64,000 bases of DNA from Cudoniella acicularis. Its lineage: Eukaryota > Ascomycota > Leotiomycetes > Helotiales > Helotiaceae. The stretch covers positions 16,996-80,995 of the forward strand of contig JAAMPI010000052.1 in the NCBI GenBank assembly GCA_013054445.1, written 5' to 3'. Shown here in pieces: positions 20,967-33,232 of the stretch (within the stretch, counting starts at the first letter, position 1; each line of letters opens with the position of its first letter). A program made the position numbers and the translations under genes. The notes beneath the pieces were generated by a model. It saw only the letters and a list, made by a program, of their open reading frames with translations. It did not search any database and had not been told where the DNA came from.

Positions 20967-23589
20967 GCTCTCAAAAACGGCAACGACGAACCACGAAGCA
21001 AATAGCATAAGAGGCGTTATGGCAAGACGGATTGGGATTATACCAAACATGAGAACTTAAATGGAGTCATGCGTACGCGCCGAATCTATTCTTAGTATCG
21101 AGGCTCAAAGATCTGGGTTCTTGGTGCACCAAAATACTGGCAACAGCTGACTTCGATGGAACTTCTGGCAATGATTTTTCACACAAACATAGCTATCTGA
21201 CCTGAAACATCCTGCCAGCTCTTTCAACCTAACACTGGTCTTCTAGGATATAGAGCATAAATCCTATATACTGCTTGGAGAGTCAATTAGGGAAAGATTT
21301 CTTTCATGTTGATCAAGTCGTCTTGGTGATATCTACGAGTGCTGACCGTGCCTTGTGAGATGGGTACGCGTTGATTAATATTCTCGAGTGAGAGTGCGTC
21401 TTTGTTTTTATGCGGCAATACCGGTGATCTCTTGGGAGATTAAAAAAAACACGGCGAGAAGTCCAAGAGTGCGTTTTACTGTACCGCACTGTAAATCTAC
21501 TGCCATAGTATAGATGTCTTCGAACTCTAATCTCCTATCTCCTCAAAGGTTGGGCCCTCAACATCGCGAAGTCGCACACTGAAGTGAAAATTGTTAATAC
21601 TTAGACAGTCAACATAAGTTGATTCGCTAGATAAGATTTTATTCTAAGCATTTCTCAGAGGAGCAGAGATATTTGAAGTGCCCTTTTTCTACTTCTCGAT
21701 ACTGAGCACTAAAATGTTGAAGGGGTATCTTAAGATACATGCAAATGTGGTCTTCGGATCTTCTTAGTATTTCCTTTTGCTTGCACCTTAAAAAAGCGCA
21801 TTGCTCCAAATTGTACTCGCCAGAACGGGTTTGTCCCTTCCGGACCCCTTGACTTCGAGTTTGTGCCTCTGTTTTCATTGCATCGCGAAGCATTTCTTCG
21901 TCTAATGATCTTATTGAAGGAATGGATCTTGTTGGTACACATGCTCATTGTGGGTAGTGTTTAGGTTTACAAAAAAAACCGCCCTGCCATCCAACAAAGG
22001 CGAGGGTATTTAGAAGAATTATGATGCATGGTCTTCATCTTGGCAGCATCCTTTCCAATATTTTTGAGGATAGCACAGCACTAGTAATAGCTATATCATT
22101 TGTTAGCCTTGGTATTTGTTAAGTGGGGGAGCGGCCGGCCAGAAGGACCCTTTTTACACGCTTGGGAAATGCCGCAAATTCTAAATTAATTGTTGTCCTA
22201 AAGACCCCTTCACGACGGCTTCAGAAGACTACATTTAGTCGCCTTATTTTCGTAAACTTCGAGCGTCTTCTTTGGTCCTACTCTCCATCCTCGAAGTTTC
22301 GAGTACGTCAGGAAGCAACAGCAGAGTGCGCTGTGTCGAAACCGTCCCCAATTCTTCTCATTTGTTGCACGCGGGACGAAGCTGCGCCTTATCAACTATG
22401 AAAATGTTTAAAACGCATTGAAAACTAGGGATAATCATATTTTCAGGCCGTACACTGTTTTGCTATATTGTTTCAGCTATTCGGGCTCTATTTCCAACAA
22501 AGTTGGTTGGGCAATAATATTTTCGGGTTTGAGCTCAAAGGTTTCCTCGGATTTAATGGCTACTCAGTCTGTTCAGCCAGCTCTTTTACTTGCTTACGAA
22601 AATGCTTTTATGGCTTTCTGTGGTCGCATTGTGTCTCATTCTTATTTGCAAACCCAAGAGGAGAAGATTGTAGTAAGGCACAGCGCCCTACTCGACTACC
22701 CACTACCAGCAGTTCGTCTTGAATGATTTGAAATGCTTGTTGACGATGACAGAGACTCCAATTTGACAGAGGCCTCTGAGCCTGCCTGACATGGTTCAAT
22801 CAATATCTCGTAAACCTTGGTTTATCCGCAGGCAGAGGCGACCAATTATCCTTTAGTCTTTTCTGAGACCTCGCAAGTACCCCTTTTCCCACATAACTTC
22901 AAGAATTAATTTTTCCGGTGTTTAGATTTAAGGCCGGAATCCACCCTGGTCGTGGTTAATTCAACTACAAAAGTCACTTGCGATGTGAGTTTGCGGTAAT
23001 GAGAGGTTCTTAAAAAGCGACCTCGATGTCTCGCAAACGTTTTGCCGGCCCGGGTGGTACGGAGTTACATTGAACAATGGCACAAGACCGACAGCACCCT
23101 CTTTTGGAGTAAGGAAACTGCTTTTGCCCAACCGCACACTTTATTGTCTGGCAACATGCCGATTTATCATTTCCCGCGTTTGCTAATTCACTGGCAGAAG
23201 CCTAGGCGAATCAACCTAGTTTAAATTCGGCTGGAAAAACCAGCTCAACGGCTTCCTACCGTGAAATGTCCAAACAATTTTGCGCTATACCCGAATGCTT
23301 CTATGGTATAATTGAAGCGCATCTTCAGATGCGTCTCGATTTGGGCTGCTTGACATATCTCATCGAGGTCGACCAAATCTGTGTTGATCTGTTGATATAT
23401 CAGACTCACCAAAGGATTTCAGTTAAATCGCCTCTATTACACGCCACATCGCAACTAGTAAATCCAAATGTCGGAGATTCTTTCTTAGTCAAGATGTAAG
23501 ATGTCGAAGTGCTGGAAACGCGGGTTCAAAACCCCGCTATTGTGGGGATGCGGTGGGGCCAAAACATGGAATGCAGGTATAATAATAGG
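20967..23589. other. Gene-poor AT-rich region
   Basis: These 2.6 kb contain many short open frames on both strands, but none shows domain-like composition or a believable exon series. No terminal repeats or RNA genes were found. Together with the relic at 23.6-24.3 kb it looks like an eroding accessory segment between PTH2 and the GH114 gene. Confidence 0.4.
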
Positions 23590-24315
23590 CACAGGATGTT
23601 CTCTGCAATACCTCTCACGGGCCACGAGATGAAACTGAAATTTTGGATGATCTGAGCATGGATACTCGACTCGGCTCGGCGTGCAGAGCGGCTAAGGTGG
23701 TGGAAAAGAAGGGGTTTTCGTGCGGTTAAATGCTAGGCGATGTTGTTCTCCGACAGGTGAGTACTCTCAAAATTGTTACAATGACCAAACTACACTGACC
23801 GCAAAAGTCATTTCCATCTTTGCATTCTGCTAGTTCCGTTGCGTCCGTGGGAAACCTCCTCAGGCTGCCCACTTCGTTTGAACCTATGGATAGCACGTCG
23901 TTGAACTATCTACTAACACCAAGATTCTCAGAGCTAGAGGCGATTATCTCTGGCAACTTTACGATATTCCTTTCGACCGCGAAGTGCGTTGGCATGAAGT
24001 TCATCAACTCGCTGCAAACAAAGGGAACGTTGTATCAACGACATCTGGGCCAGTCCAAGTTATCGATCAAAGCTTCCAATACCCAATCGTTGGCCTCCCC
24101 ACATGTATGAAATCAAGTGGCGAGACCAAATAGTGTCTGAAACTAGCACTGCGTGGAGTGCATTTGCTCTGGAGTCTGCTGAGGGCGATAATCAATATGT
24201 GCTTCATCAAATCCAAACTGGCGAGCTGGCCCTGTGGTATTCGATCATGGGGTTCAACGCCGCCACGTCCAGGCAGAGGTATAATTTAGCCGCCCACGCG
24301 GCTCCAGATTCCTGA
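23590..24315 (+). pseudogene. Relic of an unrecognised protein-coding gene
   Basis: Reading from about 23596, one frame yields protein-like sequence through FWMI, a TGA (23653-23655), AWILDSARRAERLRWWKRRG, a TAG (23734-23736) and AMLFSD. It then reaches a strong 5' splice site GTGAGT at 23757. An intron of 175 bp ends at 23931, with a CTAAC branch-like site near 23913. The frame continues with ARGDYLWQLYDIPFDREV, VRWHEVHQLAANKGN and QYPIVGLPTC. Near 24100 the frame breaks and a second frame continues with STAWSAFALESAEGDN, YVLHQIQTGELALWYSIMGF to a TGA at 24315. Two stops that could come from CGA and TGG, plus a frameshift, indicate decay. I do not recognise the family. The aromatic-rich, coherent composition is why I believe it was a real gene. 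Confidence 0.55.
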
Positions 24316-24963
24316 AGGCGCCCCGTCGGGGGTTTTCCCCGCATCAATCTACACGCGATATTAATATCCAAAAACTCGAGCAATACTGCTTCAGAATGTC
24401 AGGTACAGCACGACACAGCGCAATTAGGTTGTGACTGTACACATTCGGTCGCCGTGGTCTCCGTCACTCTCGTGTGGCGGAAGGAGTCCAAAAGGGCAAG
24501 GTATCAACGGCAGTTGTAACACTACCATGTCCCCTGGGCAAGGAGTACCGGCCAGGCCAGAGTATCCCCCGGTGGCACTCACAAGGCGACATCACCGAGG
24601 CATCTGACTAGCTCCATTGCTAGGTTACCGGCGGAAACCCATTCAATTTTGTTTGCGTGATCGGTCGAGGCTGCCGTCGAATAATTTCGAGGGCATATCC
24701 GAGTGGACAGCCTCCCAGAAAAAAATACGGCAGCGGCTGATCTCTCGCCGGCACAATGTATAAACTTTTTACTCCAATCGAATCATTTTCCAGACGTGTC
24801 CGTTAGAAAAAATCTTGTTTCTACAATATGTAAGGGCGAAGCTTAGGACGTTCTTGGACGCTGGCTTCTTATTGCGCATATCCTCTTTTTCTCGTGCCGA
24901 TCTCAGTGGGATCCAGAGGTTTCGTCACAGTAGCAATCCCTCCGGCCACTCGCTTCTCCTAAC
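24316..24963. other. Intergenic region, GH114 promoter
   Basis: About 650 bp of fairly GC-balanced sequence upstream of the GH114 gene. No open frame of note. Presumably holds the promoter of the secreted enzyme. Confidence 0.4.
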
Positions 24964-26448
24964 ATGGTTTCTTGGTTACTCCTGGCTGCCGCCTTCGTGG
25001 GCACTTCTCTGGGTGTTGATTTTTCTGTCGGGCAAAAGTTTCAGATCATTCTATCTGGTCAGCCTAACCCTAATGTCGCCACATTTACTCCTGATTCCGC
25101 GGTGGTCTGGGATATCGATTCAGAAGACGCAAAAGAGGGTACCATTGCAAACCTAAAGGCCGCTGGCAAGATTGTTATATGCTACTTCAGCGCGGGAACA
25201 GTGGAGGACTGGAGACCAGATGCGGGCCAATTTCAAAGTGCAGACAAAGGAAAGATACTTCCAGATTGGCCTCATGAGAAGTGGCTCAACCTAAAAAGCA
25301 CAAACGTGAGGAACATCATGAAGGCTCGGATACAAAACGCATATTCAAAGGGATGCGATGCAATTGATCCAGACAACACAGGTATGTAGTGCTTTGACTG
25401 CTAGTTTCATGAGAGCTTGTTACTTTATTGGATCAGTTTGCTAATCAATCCCTCGTAGATGCCTATGTATGAATTCCCCCTCTCTTGAATTCTTTCGATA
25501 TTTCAATGTTCTATCTTCAGGGAAAGCCCTTTACGCAAAATCCCTACATACCTCAAAGTCTTGATGATTAAGATTGGCACGATGGTGCTAACATGGTGCT
25601 TCTAGCAAAACGACAACGGCCTCAATCTACAAAGGCAGGATTCGATCGATTACATCAAATTCCTAGCTAGTACAGCAGCGGCTTTGGGAATGAAGGTTGG
25701 CCTCAAAAACAGCTTGGCAATACTTTCGGATGTTTCAAGTGTCATATCTTTCGCGGTCAATGAGCAATGCCAGCAATTCAGCGAGTGTTCAACATACCAT
25801 AACTTCATCCTCTCCGGAAAGCCCGTTTTCCACATCGAGTACCCCACCAAAACCTCTTCAGGCAACCCGTCGTTTAGCAATTCCGAGTTAACAGCTGCTT
25901 GCAAAAATATTGACGGCTTTAGCACGGTTCTGAAAGGACTTGTATTAGATGGCTGGGTGGAGTACTGTGATGGGAGCATATTTATTACGAACTGTACACC
26001 GCCAACCGGTCCTATAACGACTAGGCGATCCCCGACAAGAACATACGCTACAAGCACGACTTCTGTTGCGAGTCCTACAACTCCTACTACGATTATCACC
26101 ACGACTTCACCACCGGATAACACGCCAACAGAGACGCCCACAACCTCCACCGATATGCCTTCCACCACAACCACGGCCAGACCGAGCAAAACCAGTTCAA
26201 GCCCTTCGAAACCCACAACCACTACATCAAACGGCGGTGGCAACGGCGGGTGTACATCAAAGCACTGGGACCAATGTGGAGGAAAGGATTGGAAGGGATG
26301 TACCGTGTGCGCTGTAAGTCTACCCTACGTTACCTGACCTGGTTAACGTACCTCTCCCCTTTCAGGCAAAACTGACGATTTTCACAACCTTTAGGCTGGA
26401 TTACAATGCAAAGGGGTTTCTCCACCTTACTATTACCAATGTCTATGA
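24964..26448 (+). CDS. Secreted GH114 endo-alpha-1,4-polygalactosaminidase-like enzyme with C-terminal CBM1
   Basis: Exons 24964-25381, 25459-25466, 25606-26313 and 26395-26448 encode 395 aa. A signal peptide (MVSWLLLAAAFVGTSLG) precedes a GH114 TIM barrel: VVWDIDSED, VICYFSAGTVEDWRPD, GCDAIDPDNTDAY, LGMKVGLKNS, PVFHIEYPTK. The acidic residues in CDAIDPDN and HIEYP are candidate catalytic ones. A long Thr/Ser/Pro linker (about residues 265-345) leads to a CBM1 at the C-terminus beginning CTSKHWDQCGGKDWKGCTVC. Characterised GH114 enzymes cleave galactosamine-containing polysaccharides such as galactosaminogalactan of fungal biofilms or walls. CBM1 modules bind cellulose, chitin or similar surfaces. 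The second exon is only 8 nt, needed to restore DNTDAY before QNDNGL. Introns two and three are inferred from protein continuity. Confidence 0.88.
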
Positions 26449-27112
26449 CGCGTTTTTTGTTTTTACTTTCTTCTTTTCAGAGCACTTCATTGGGCATAGA
26501 ACGGGCATTTACCTCGAAAAGAGGAGGAAGGCTAATTGGAAATTTTCGCCTTTCACGGCGAGTGGTGGAATATGATTTTACGATGAAGAGTGTAAAGGGT
26601 TTTGTATATATGGTGTGTGGTTATATAGACGATAATGGCTATATAATTATCAATGCCTTTATACTCTTAAGTGGGTTCCACTTACATTGCTTCATTTTGG
26701 TATAGTGGTTGGCTTTGATATGGGTGGCGATTAATGAGCGCATTACGCAAGCCCTTGTTGCTGTTTCCAGTTTCAGAGCCCTTGGAGAGCCTTTTAGCAG
26801 TCTTTTTTCTCACATGAGCGCTTGCCAATAATACTCAACTCAAAATATCGGTTTTACACCGATTTTGGGTATTGTCACCTAAAGTAATATAGTCATGTCT
26901 TTATTGCTGCCCCAAAAAAAGCCCAGTGTATTTTTCGTTCCGTCACTTGCGCGGTTTCAACTCTGTCATCTCTCTGCAGCTTGAATTAGAGACTATGAAA
27001 ACTAAATCTACAAGCTGCCTCCTTCAAATATACTAAAAAAGGGGGCTGTAAGCGAGCTTAGAACAGGACATGCGATGCAGAAGCATGTGTGGCTTTTGAT
27101 AAAATAGAATTA
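26449..27112. other. Convergent 3' intergenic region
   Basis: A 664-bp stretch between the GH114 gene (+) and the metallo-beta-lactamase gene (-). It is AT-rich and contains no supported gene. Confidence 0.45.
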
Positions 27113-28293
27113 TTAGAACTTGATTTTACTCCCCGCAGTGCAAGGAACCAATCGACCTGGCATTTGCTTCTCAATCTCATACTTGACTCGCCAGCCTGAG
27201 CAATGACCGGGAAGCAAAACTTTGGGATCGGGAGTTTTAAGATCCTTTACAGTTTCTTCAACTTGAGCTTGGGAGCTCGCAACAAGGTGATATCCACCCA
27301 GAACAGCATGTAGTGGCACTTCGCTGCTAAGCTGCTCAACCGCGCTTCGTGATGCATTGACGACTCCTCGGTGACTGCAACCAGTGAACATGACTATCCC
27401 TTTGCCTTAACAGTCTACGTTAGCTTCTATCTCTTGAATGGGGGCCAGTCGTACCTTTCAGGTTACACATCAGAAATCTTTCATCAGCCATCTCCTCATC
27501 CTTTTCCCAACCCTTTGCCAGATCTGAAATTCGAATTCCGTTTTGAAGTCCAGTCTCGTAGGCGGCGGACCATGGAATATTTCCGGAAATCAGAAACTTG
27601 TCGTCTAGGACAGTATGTGGTCCGGAGCTCTTGAACACAGCACCACCGACAGCTCTGATCTCATCGAATGTGGGATCCGCCGGCATTGCAACAGGGTGGG
27701 CCACCATAAATCCTCGAAATTCAGGTCGGTCTGAGTGTAGATCTACGATGACAGCACTGGATGAAGAATTACTTGCTTTCTTTGCCTCGCTGATCATCTC
27801 GACGGCCTTGAGCATCCCACTTGATAAAATTAGCAAATGGAGAACCTTATGAAGCATGAATTACCAGAGTGATCTCGATGCCAGTGAGACAGTTGAATAA
27901 CATCAATTTTGGCACAGTCGACCCCCAATCTCTTTACATTTCGCTCCCAAGCCTCCTCCTCAGGTCCAGTATCGAAAAGAACGGAGTGTTTCACACCATC
28001 TTTCGTGGCCGTCTAGATGTATTGGAAGTTCATTAGCCATATCACTGGAATTCCTTCTCAATTTGACTTACAACAAGTACCGACAGGCCATGTGCCCCAC
28101 AAGACATTGCTTCCATTGGGATTACCTTGACGTTTTGGCCCCCAACTTTCTGATTTACAGCATTGTTCAAACACAGATCCGGAAAACGGCCAGAGACATC
28201 GACTGTATCGGGTGCGATCCATGACATGCAATCAACCTCGTTGTCAATGATGACGACAGCTTCCAACTCGTCAACTTTAACTAAGGAGGACAT
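27113..28293 (-). CDS. Metallo-beta-lactamase-fold hydrolase (one suspected 1-nt deletion at a splice junction)
   Basis: Four exons on the minus strand (28293-28072, 28012-27865, 27819-27455, 27405-27113) encode about 342 aa. The zinc-binding signature LSHWHRDHSG is present, followed by GMLKAVEMI, and later MFTGCSHRGVVNASR and LLPGHCSGWRV supply further metal-ligand histidines. This arrangement resembles the MBL subfamily that includes archaeal/bacterial dihydropterin-aminobenzene-phosphate synthase-like proteins. The substrate in fungi is unknown. There is no signal peptide, so it is probably cytosolic. At the second intron (27820-27864) the canonical GT-AG junction leaves the frame one base short. 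A missing G before the donor would restore S-G-G-M. This is either an assembly error or a defective allele. Divergent from DPH1. Confidence 0.8.
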
Positions 28294-28968
28294 GATGAGG
28301 TGTTTTCAGAAGTGAAAGGTGTATGCAATTTTAGAAAAGTTTCTGGCAACAGGTTGGACTCGAGCTTTATGGGGCTTACGAGTGGTGAAGGCAGACCCTG
28401 GTCAAGATATCCGCGAATAGGCTACCTGGTGCTACTATCTATGGAGCTACAGACTGCACCGCTGCCACTTAGACAGAGTCGGAGTCCGACAGGCCCCGTC
28501 AAGTCCACGCCTTTGGTGATCACTGACCATTAAAACAAGAGTGCTTTCCAATGTCAAGAGGTGCCTCGAAAAGAAGTCATGAAAAAGCGCCAAATTTCAA
28601 CTGGTCTCCGGCAACCGCAGACGACACTGCTGACACTGGTCACACTCCTAGTTAGGCAGTCATAATGCAAGGAAGGGGAGAATAGTGATAATTGTCAACA
28701 ACAAAGTCAATTTCGACTCCTAACTGAAGTAACTCATATATATTACTGAAGGCGTTATTTTGAACTCTCGCGAATGAATGCGGCACAGTTGGTGTTGGGA
28801 AAAGAAAATTGAAAAAGGAAATGACGTTAAAGGGCACATTGTGGGGTGAGATGGGTGGATATATTTAGATACACACCGGGGTGGTTTTATGATGGAGGGG
28901 TCAAAATTCCGAAGAAGGAAAATCCACCTTGAAAGTCCCACGGAAGAACCGCTTGACAAGTCGACAAC
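28294..28968. promoter_or_regulatory. Divergent upstream region between MBL-fold gene and DPH1
   Basis: A 675-bp region with no gene. GTCGGAGTCCGAC at 28478-28490 is a perfect inverted repeat with one central base and contains CGG-N3-CCG, the type of half-site pair bound by fungal Zn(II)2Cys6 factors. This is motif-level evidence only. Confidence 0.4.
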
Positions 28969-30361
28969 ATGGAAGATGATCGTGCGCAGGTTGATCTTGG
29001 CGTCGCCATCGACGTGGAGGAGAGGATTGAAGAAGCTGCGGCGCAAAGGCAACCCAAGAAGCGCTTTGTAGGCAGGCGACAAGCTGCAGAAGCGGCTGCT
29101 TCCAAAAATGGCCCGAATTCGACTGTGGAAGAGAGCGGCGCAATTCAAGGTTTATCCATTACTCAATTCTTTGAGGATTTTGACTGATTTTTTCAAAGTA
29201 TCAACACCAAGAAGGACTCCAAGAACCCTCAACCAAGTCCCTCCCGAAATCCTGAACGACCCCGAGCTCACTGCAGCCATTGCACTTCTTCCTCCAAACT
29301 ACTCTTTCGAGATACATAAAACCATCCACCGAATACGAACAAATGGATCAAAGAAGGTGGCTCTCCAAATGCCAGAAGGTCTTCTATTATTTGCAACTAC
29401 AATATCCGATATCCTGACACAATTCTGCCCAGGCATCGAAACACTCATAATGGGAGACGTCACGTACGGAGCTTGCTGCATCGATGATTATACGGCACGA
29501 GCACTTGGTTGTGATCTCCTGGTACATTACGCACACTCTTGTCTTATTCCTGTCGACGTTACAACAATAAAGACACTATACGTTTTTGTGGATATCAGTA
29601 TCGACACTACACACCTCTTGGCTACATTGGAGAAGAATTTCCCATCTGGAAAGACCATCGCAATGGTCGGGACGATCCAGTTCAACGCCACTCTTCACGG
29701 GGTTCGAGCGCCTCTTGAGAAAGCTGGTTACAATATCTTGATACCTCAAATTGCTCCGTTAAGTAAAGGAGAAATTCTTGGGTGCACTTCGCCGCGACTT
29801 AATACTGACGGTGTTGATCTGATCCTGTATCTTGGGGATGGAAGATTCCATCTGGAGAGTGCCATGATACACAACCCAAATATTCCGGCTTATCGATATG
29901 ATCCGTATTCACGAAAATTAACGCGAGAGACCTATGACCACAAAGAAATGCATACTTTACGAAGAGAAGCTATTGCGTCTGCGAAGACAGCGAAGAAATG
30001 GGGGCTGATTCTTGGATCTCTTGGGCGACAAGGAAATCCACACACCATGATGATGATCGAACAAAAACTCGAAGCACTAGGAATTCCATACATCAATCTG
30101 TTACTGAGCGAAATATTTCCTGGAAAACTTGCAATGATGGATGATGTTGAGTGCTGGGTGCAAGTTGCATGTCCGCGGCTTAGTATTGACTGGGGCTATG
30201 CATTCCCAAGGCCATTGCTGACTCCATACGAGGCCTTAATTGTGCTTGGTGCGAAGGAGGATTGGGCCAAAGATAACGATGGAGTCTACCCAATGGACTA
30301 TTATGGAAAAGAGGGTTTGGGACGAACCAGAGATAGTCGAATGGTTGCAGCTAAAGGTTGA
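28969..30361 (+). CDS. DPH1: Diphthamide biosynthesis protein Dph1 (2-(3-amino-3-carboxypropyl)histidine synthase subunit 1)
   Basis: Two exons (28969-29149, 29199-30361) encode 447 aa. The conserved cysteines that bind the non-canonical radical-SAM 4Fe-4S cluster are visible in [23 protein letters not shown] and [12 protein letters not shown]. Also seen are [20 protein letters not shown] and [15 protein letters not shown]. With Dph2 this enzyme transfers the aminocarboxypropyl group of S-adenosylmethionine to a histidine of elongation factor eEF2, the first step of diphthamide formation. The N-terminal segment (about 60 residues, with a Lys/Arg patch KKRFVGRRQ) is typical of eukaryotic Dph1. 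The 49-bp intron is canonical and restores the frame. Confidence 0.96.
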
Positions 30362-31853
30362 GGTTTCAGAATAAGTCTAAAAACTCGATCTGAGTAGGCT
30401 TCTCCGCAACTCACGTTAACTCAGGGGATATACTACTTTCCACGACAATGCTTTGCATTCGAGTCCGTGGCCTTTCCTCGTGTGTGTGTGAACTGGCACA
30501 CCAGGATGAGATCTCAAAAAATGTGAGACCTTTGCATCCCATTTGTTCTCGGGTCTTGGGGACGTTCGCTTTGATATCAAAGCAGACATGACCCAATAAG
30601 TGCACCAAGGAAGTGGCTTGGAGCTCTTGTTTCGACGATTCGTAACGTGTACCTTATGGAGCAGACCGTAGAAAGCAAGTCACAGAGCCGCCCTTTCCAA
30701 ATCGAGTAAATATGTAGTGACTCGGTATACCTGCAGCAGGCTCGGCACAGGGATTCAGAAATTCCTCCTCTCTAGTAATAGTAGACACACGCCTGTATGG
30801 GAGATACGAGTGTGTACACGGGTGTGTCTGCAGCGGTACTGAATTGGAATGTATCTATTTACTTTTGCTCCAACCAAAATGCTTTTCCTTAGGGACAACC
30901 GGAAGTGGCGAAGAGAAGTAGTCGTGGTGGAAAGGTGAGTGAGTGGCTTGGTATCTGTCAGCATAGTTGTTCCTCTATATCCTAGAAATAAGAAATGCGT
31001 AGCAAAGCTTTCTGCCCAGTCTTGCGATTGAAATCGAGGTGGCTGGAAAGATTCTGATCTCTTTTTGTTGCACATCGCAGAGCTCGGGTCATAATATTTG
31101 ATCAACCGCTAACCTCACAAAATGTATGTTAAAATGTTCTTCGAGCCTCGATCAATTTTTGGCTTCAGATAATTTTCAGAAAGGTCGTCGTTGTTGAGAT
31201 AGCAGGAGTGCGAAATATGTGCTGTTGCAGCCTTTGCTGCAGAGATTTATCGTGCGTGGAAATATTCGCGAGGCTGGGAAGTGAGTGGAGTTGAAGATGG
31301 ATACTTGTGGAGCTTAAGGAGGAAAAGGTTCATTCAGGTATTATCCATATAAGAGTGAAACTTCCCCCCAATAACTTGGTTGTATTTGGTTATAAGTTTA
31401 TAACACTGTATCGCTTTGCGAGTACTTACTTACGGGAGAGGTCTTCGTTAGAAAAATTCTACAACTATTATTAGACTTACCCTGTGCTTGTACCTTCTCT
31501 TGTTTAATGTTTAGTTGAAAGGACAGTGAGTTCATTTTAATTTGCTAGACTTTAAAAATTAAACCTAGAATTTTAGAGTTTGAAGGTTATCTTGGAATTG
31601 GAAATATGAAATACACAACTCTCTCAACAAGGCATCCTTCAATCACTAAAAATCCTTAGAAAAGGATGTTTGCTCCAAGGCATTGGTCTGGCCGTTCGGG
31701 CCGGCTACCGGCAACTCTCTATACCCCGTAACGGGAATGCCCCCCCTGCACTTCCGGGCTGCCCCCACTTTCCACCCATAACTGCTCACGGTAGTACGAA
31801 CTCTCTTCTTCGTTCTTACAACGGTTTACATATCGAACCCAATTTACATAGAA
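30362..31853. other. Intergenic region, 1.5 kb
   Basis: No credible coding frame, RNA or terminal repeat is seen. Short GT-rich tracts occur near 30480 and 30810. The end nearest 31853 should be the promoter of the dehydrogenase gene. Confidence 0.4.
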
Positions 31854-32946
31854 ATGCCACCACTTCCCCCCAACGCCGTCATTCTCATCACAGCCTCTTC
31901 TGCTGGACTTGGCGCTGAAACTGCTCGGGCGTTTGCAGCGACGGGTGCGCGAGTAATTCTAAACTACAACTCAAACCAATCGAAAGCCGAGGCTGTCATT
32001 AAGGAATTGGAAAGTCTGCAGCCTGAGACGTTAAAGAGTGATGGTGATGGTGGGAAGGAAAAGAGGTTTATTGCCATAAAAGCGGATGCGTCGAGGAGGG
32101 AGGAGATAGGGTGGTTGGTGGAGGAAGGGGTGAAGAGGATGGGGAGGTTGGATTGCGTGGTTAGTAATCACGGGTGGTATGTTCGAGCTGACTTTATCTG
32201 TTTGCTTGTGTTGAATATCTCTGATTTTGTGTACCGTGTTTTATTTTGGTTGATTTCGAAGAAAAGTCGTTGTTTATTTTGAATTTGTGGTTAACTGAAG
32301 CGTATAGGACGCGAATCCGGAACTTCCAAGATCTGGATGACAATCTCGAGGAGAGTGACTGGGATGTATGCTTTAACTTTAACGTAAAGTCGCACCTCTG
32401 GGCCTTTCATGCTGCCAAAAAGCATTTAGAAAAAACCGACGGGTCATTCATCACTACGGCATCTACTGCCGGAGTTATACCAAGTGGAAGCTCAATAGTA
32501 AGTATATATTTTGTTCAAGTTCTTTTGGGCACGAGATGAAGAGAGGGTTGACTTCGATAACAGGCATACTCCGTGACGAAAGCTGCGCAAATACATTTGG
32601 TGAAAGCGTTGGCTTCTATATCTGGTCCTCACATACGGGTTAATTCTGTTTCTCCGGGTCTTTTGCTCACAGTAAGTGCTATATTTCCAAACTGTGGAGG
32701 AGATGCTGATATTAAGTAGGAATGGGGCCTTCAATTCTCTCAAGCAGCGATCGACAGGACCATAGATAAGAGCGTTTTAAAGAGGATTGCAACGGTTGAG
32801 GTATGATTTCATGCCAGGAAACCCTGAAAATTTCCGATTTACTGACATATTTTTAGGACTGTGCTAGACAGATAGTTTGCATTACCAATAACTCGTCACA
32901 GACAGGAACAAACACTGTTATTGATGGAGGTAGATTGATGGGATAG
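31854..32946 (+). CDS. Short-chain dehydrogenase/reductase (SDR)
   Basis: Five exons (31854-32176, 32308-32497, 32564-32671, 32720-32800, 32857-32946) encode 263 aa, the classical SDR size. The nucleotide-binding motif is ITASSAGLGAETA, slightly variant because Ser replaces the first Gly of TGxxxGxG. NHGW stands in place of NAG. The catalytic motif YSVTK follows a Ser-rich strand (FITTASTAG), and HIRVNSVSPGLLLT plus the C-terminal NTVIDGGRLMG are typical. The family oxidises or reduces alcohols/carbonyls with NAD(P). The ARVILNYNSNQSKAE region, with Asn/Ser rather than Asp after strand 2, favours NADP(H). Substrate unknown. All introns are GT-AG (48-131 bp). It has no obvious functional partner among its neighbours. 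Confidence 0.92.
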
Positions 32947-33232
32947 GCTGAGATCAGATAGACAACAGTTCAGAAAGCTTTAAGTACGATAGAGTTGAGG
33001 AACATGAGTCCTGAAAGAGTTGCCGCTTCTCTCATGCACGTATCAATTCAACTTGCAAACGCAACTTACTAGCTATCTTGAGATTTTCGAAGGGACGGTG
33101 ATGTATGAGAGATTTAAAGAGAGGATTGAGCTTGAGGAAGGTTGAAGTTGGAAGGCACACGTGACTCGCTTAGGTCTTGATCGGCCTAGACCTTCGTCTG
33201 GAAGTACTCCTTCGTTCAAAAAACATTGCCAT

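Noticed and set aside
22123..22726. Two adjacent plus-strand open frames between PTH2 and the GH114 gene
   Set aside because: Composition is not protein-like and no consistent intron joins them.
23520..23560. T-arm-like GCGGGTTCAAAACCCCGC suggesting a tRNA
   Set aside because: No acceptor-stem partner, D-arm or anticodon arm could be paired upstream or on the other strand.
25520..25600. Possible extra exon of the GH114 gene after a TTCAG acceptor
   Set aside because: Including it introduces a stop (after PQSLDD) and separates the conserved DNTDAY from NDNGL.
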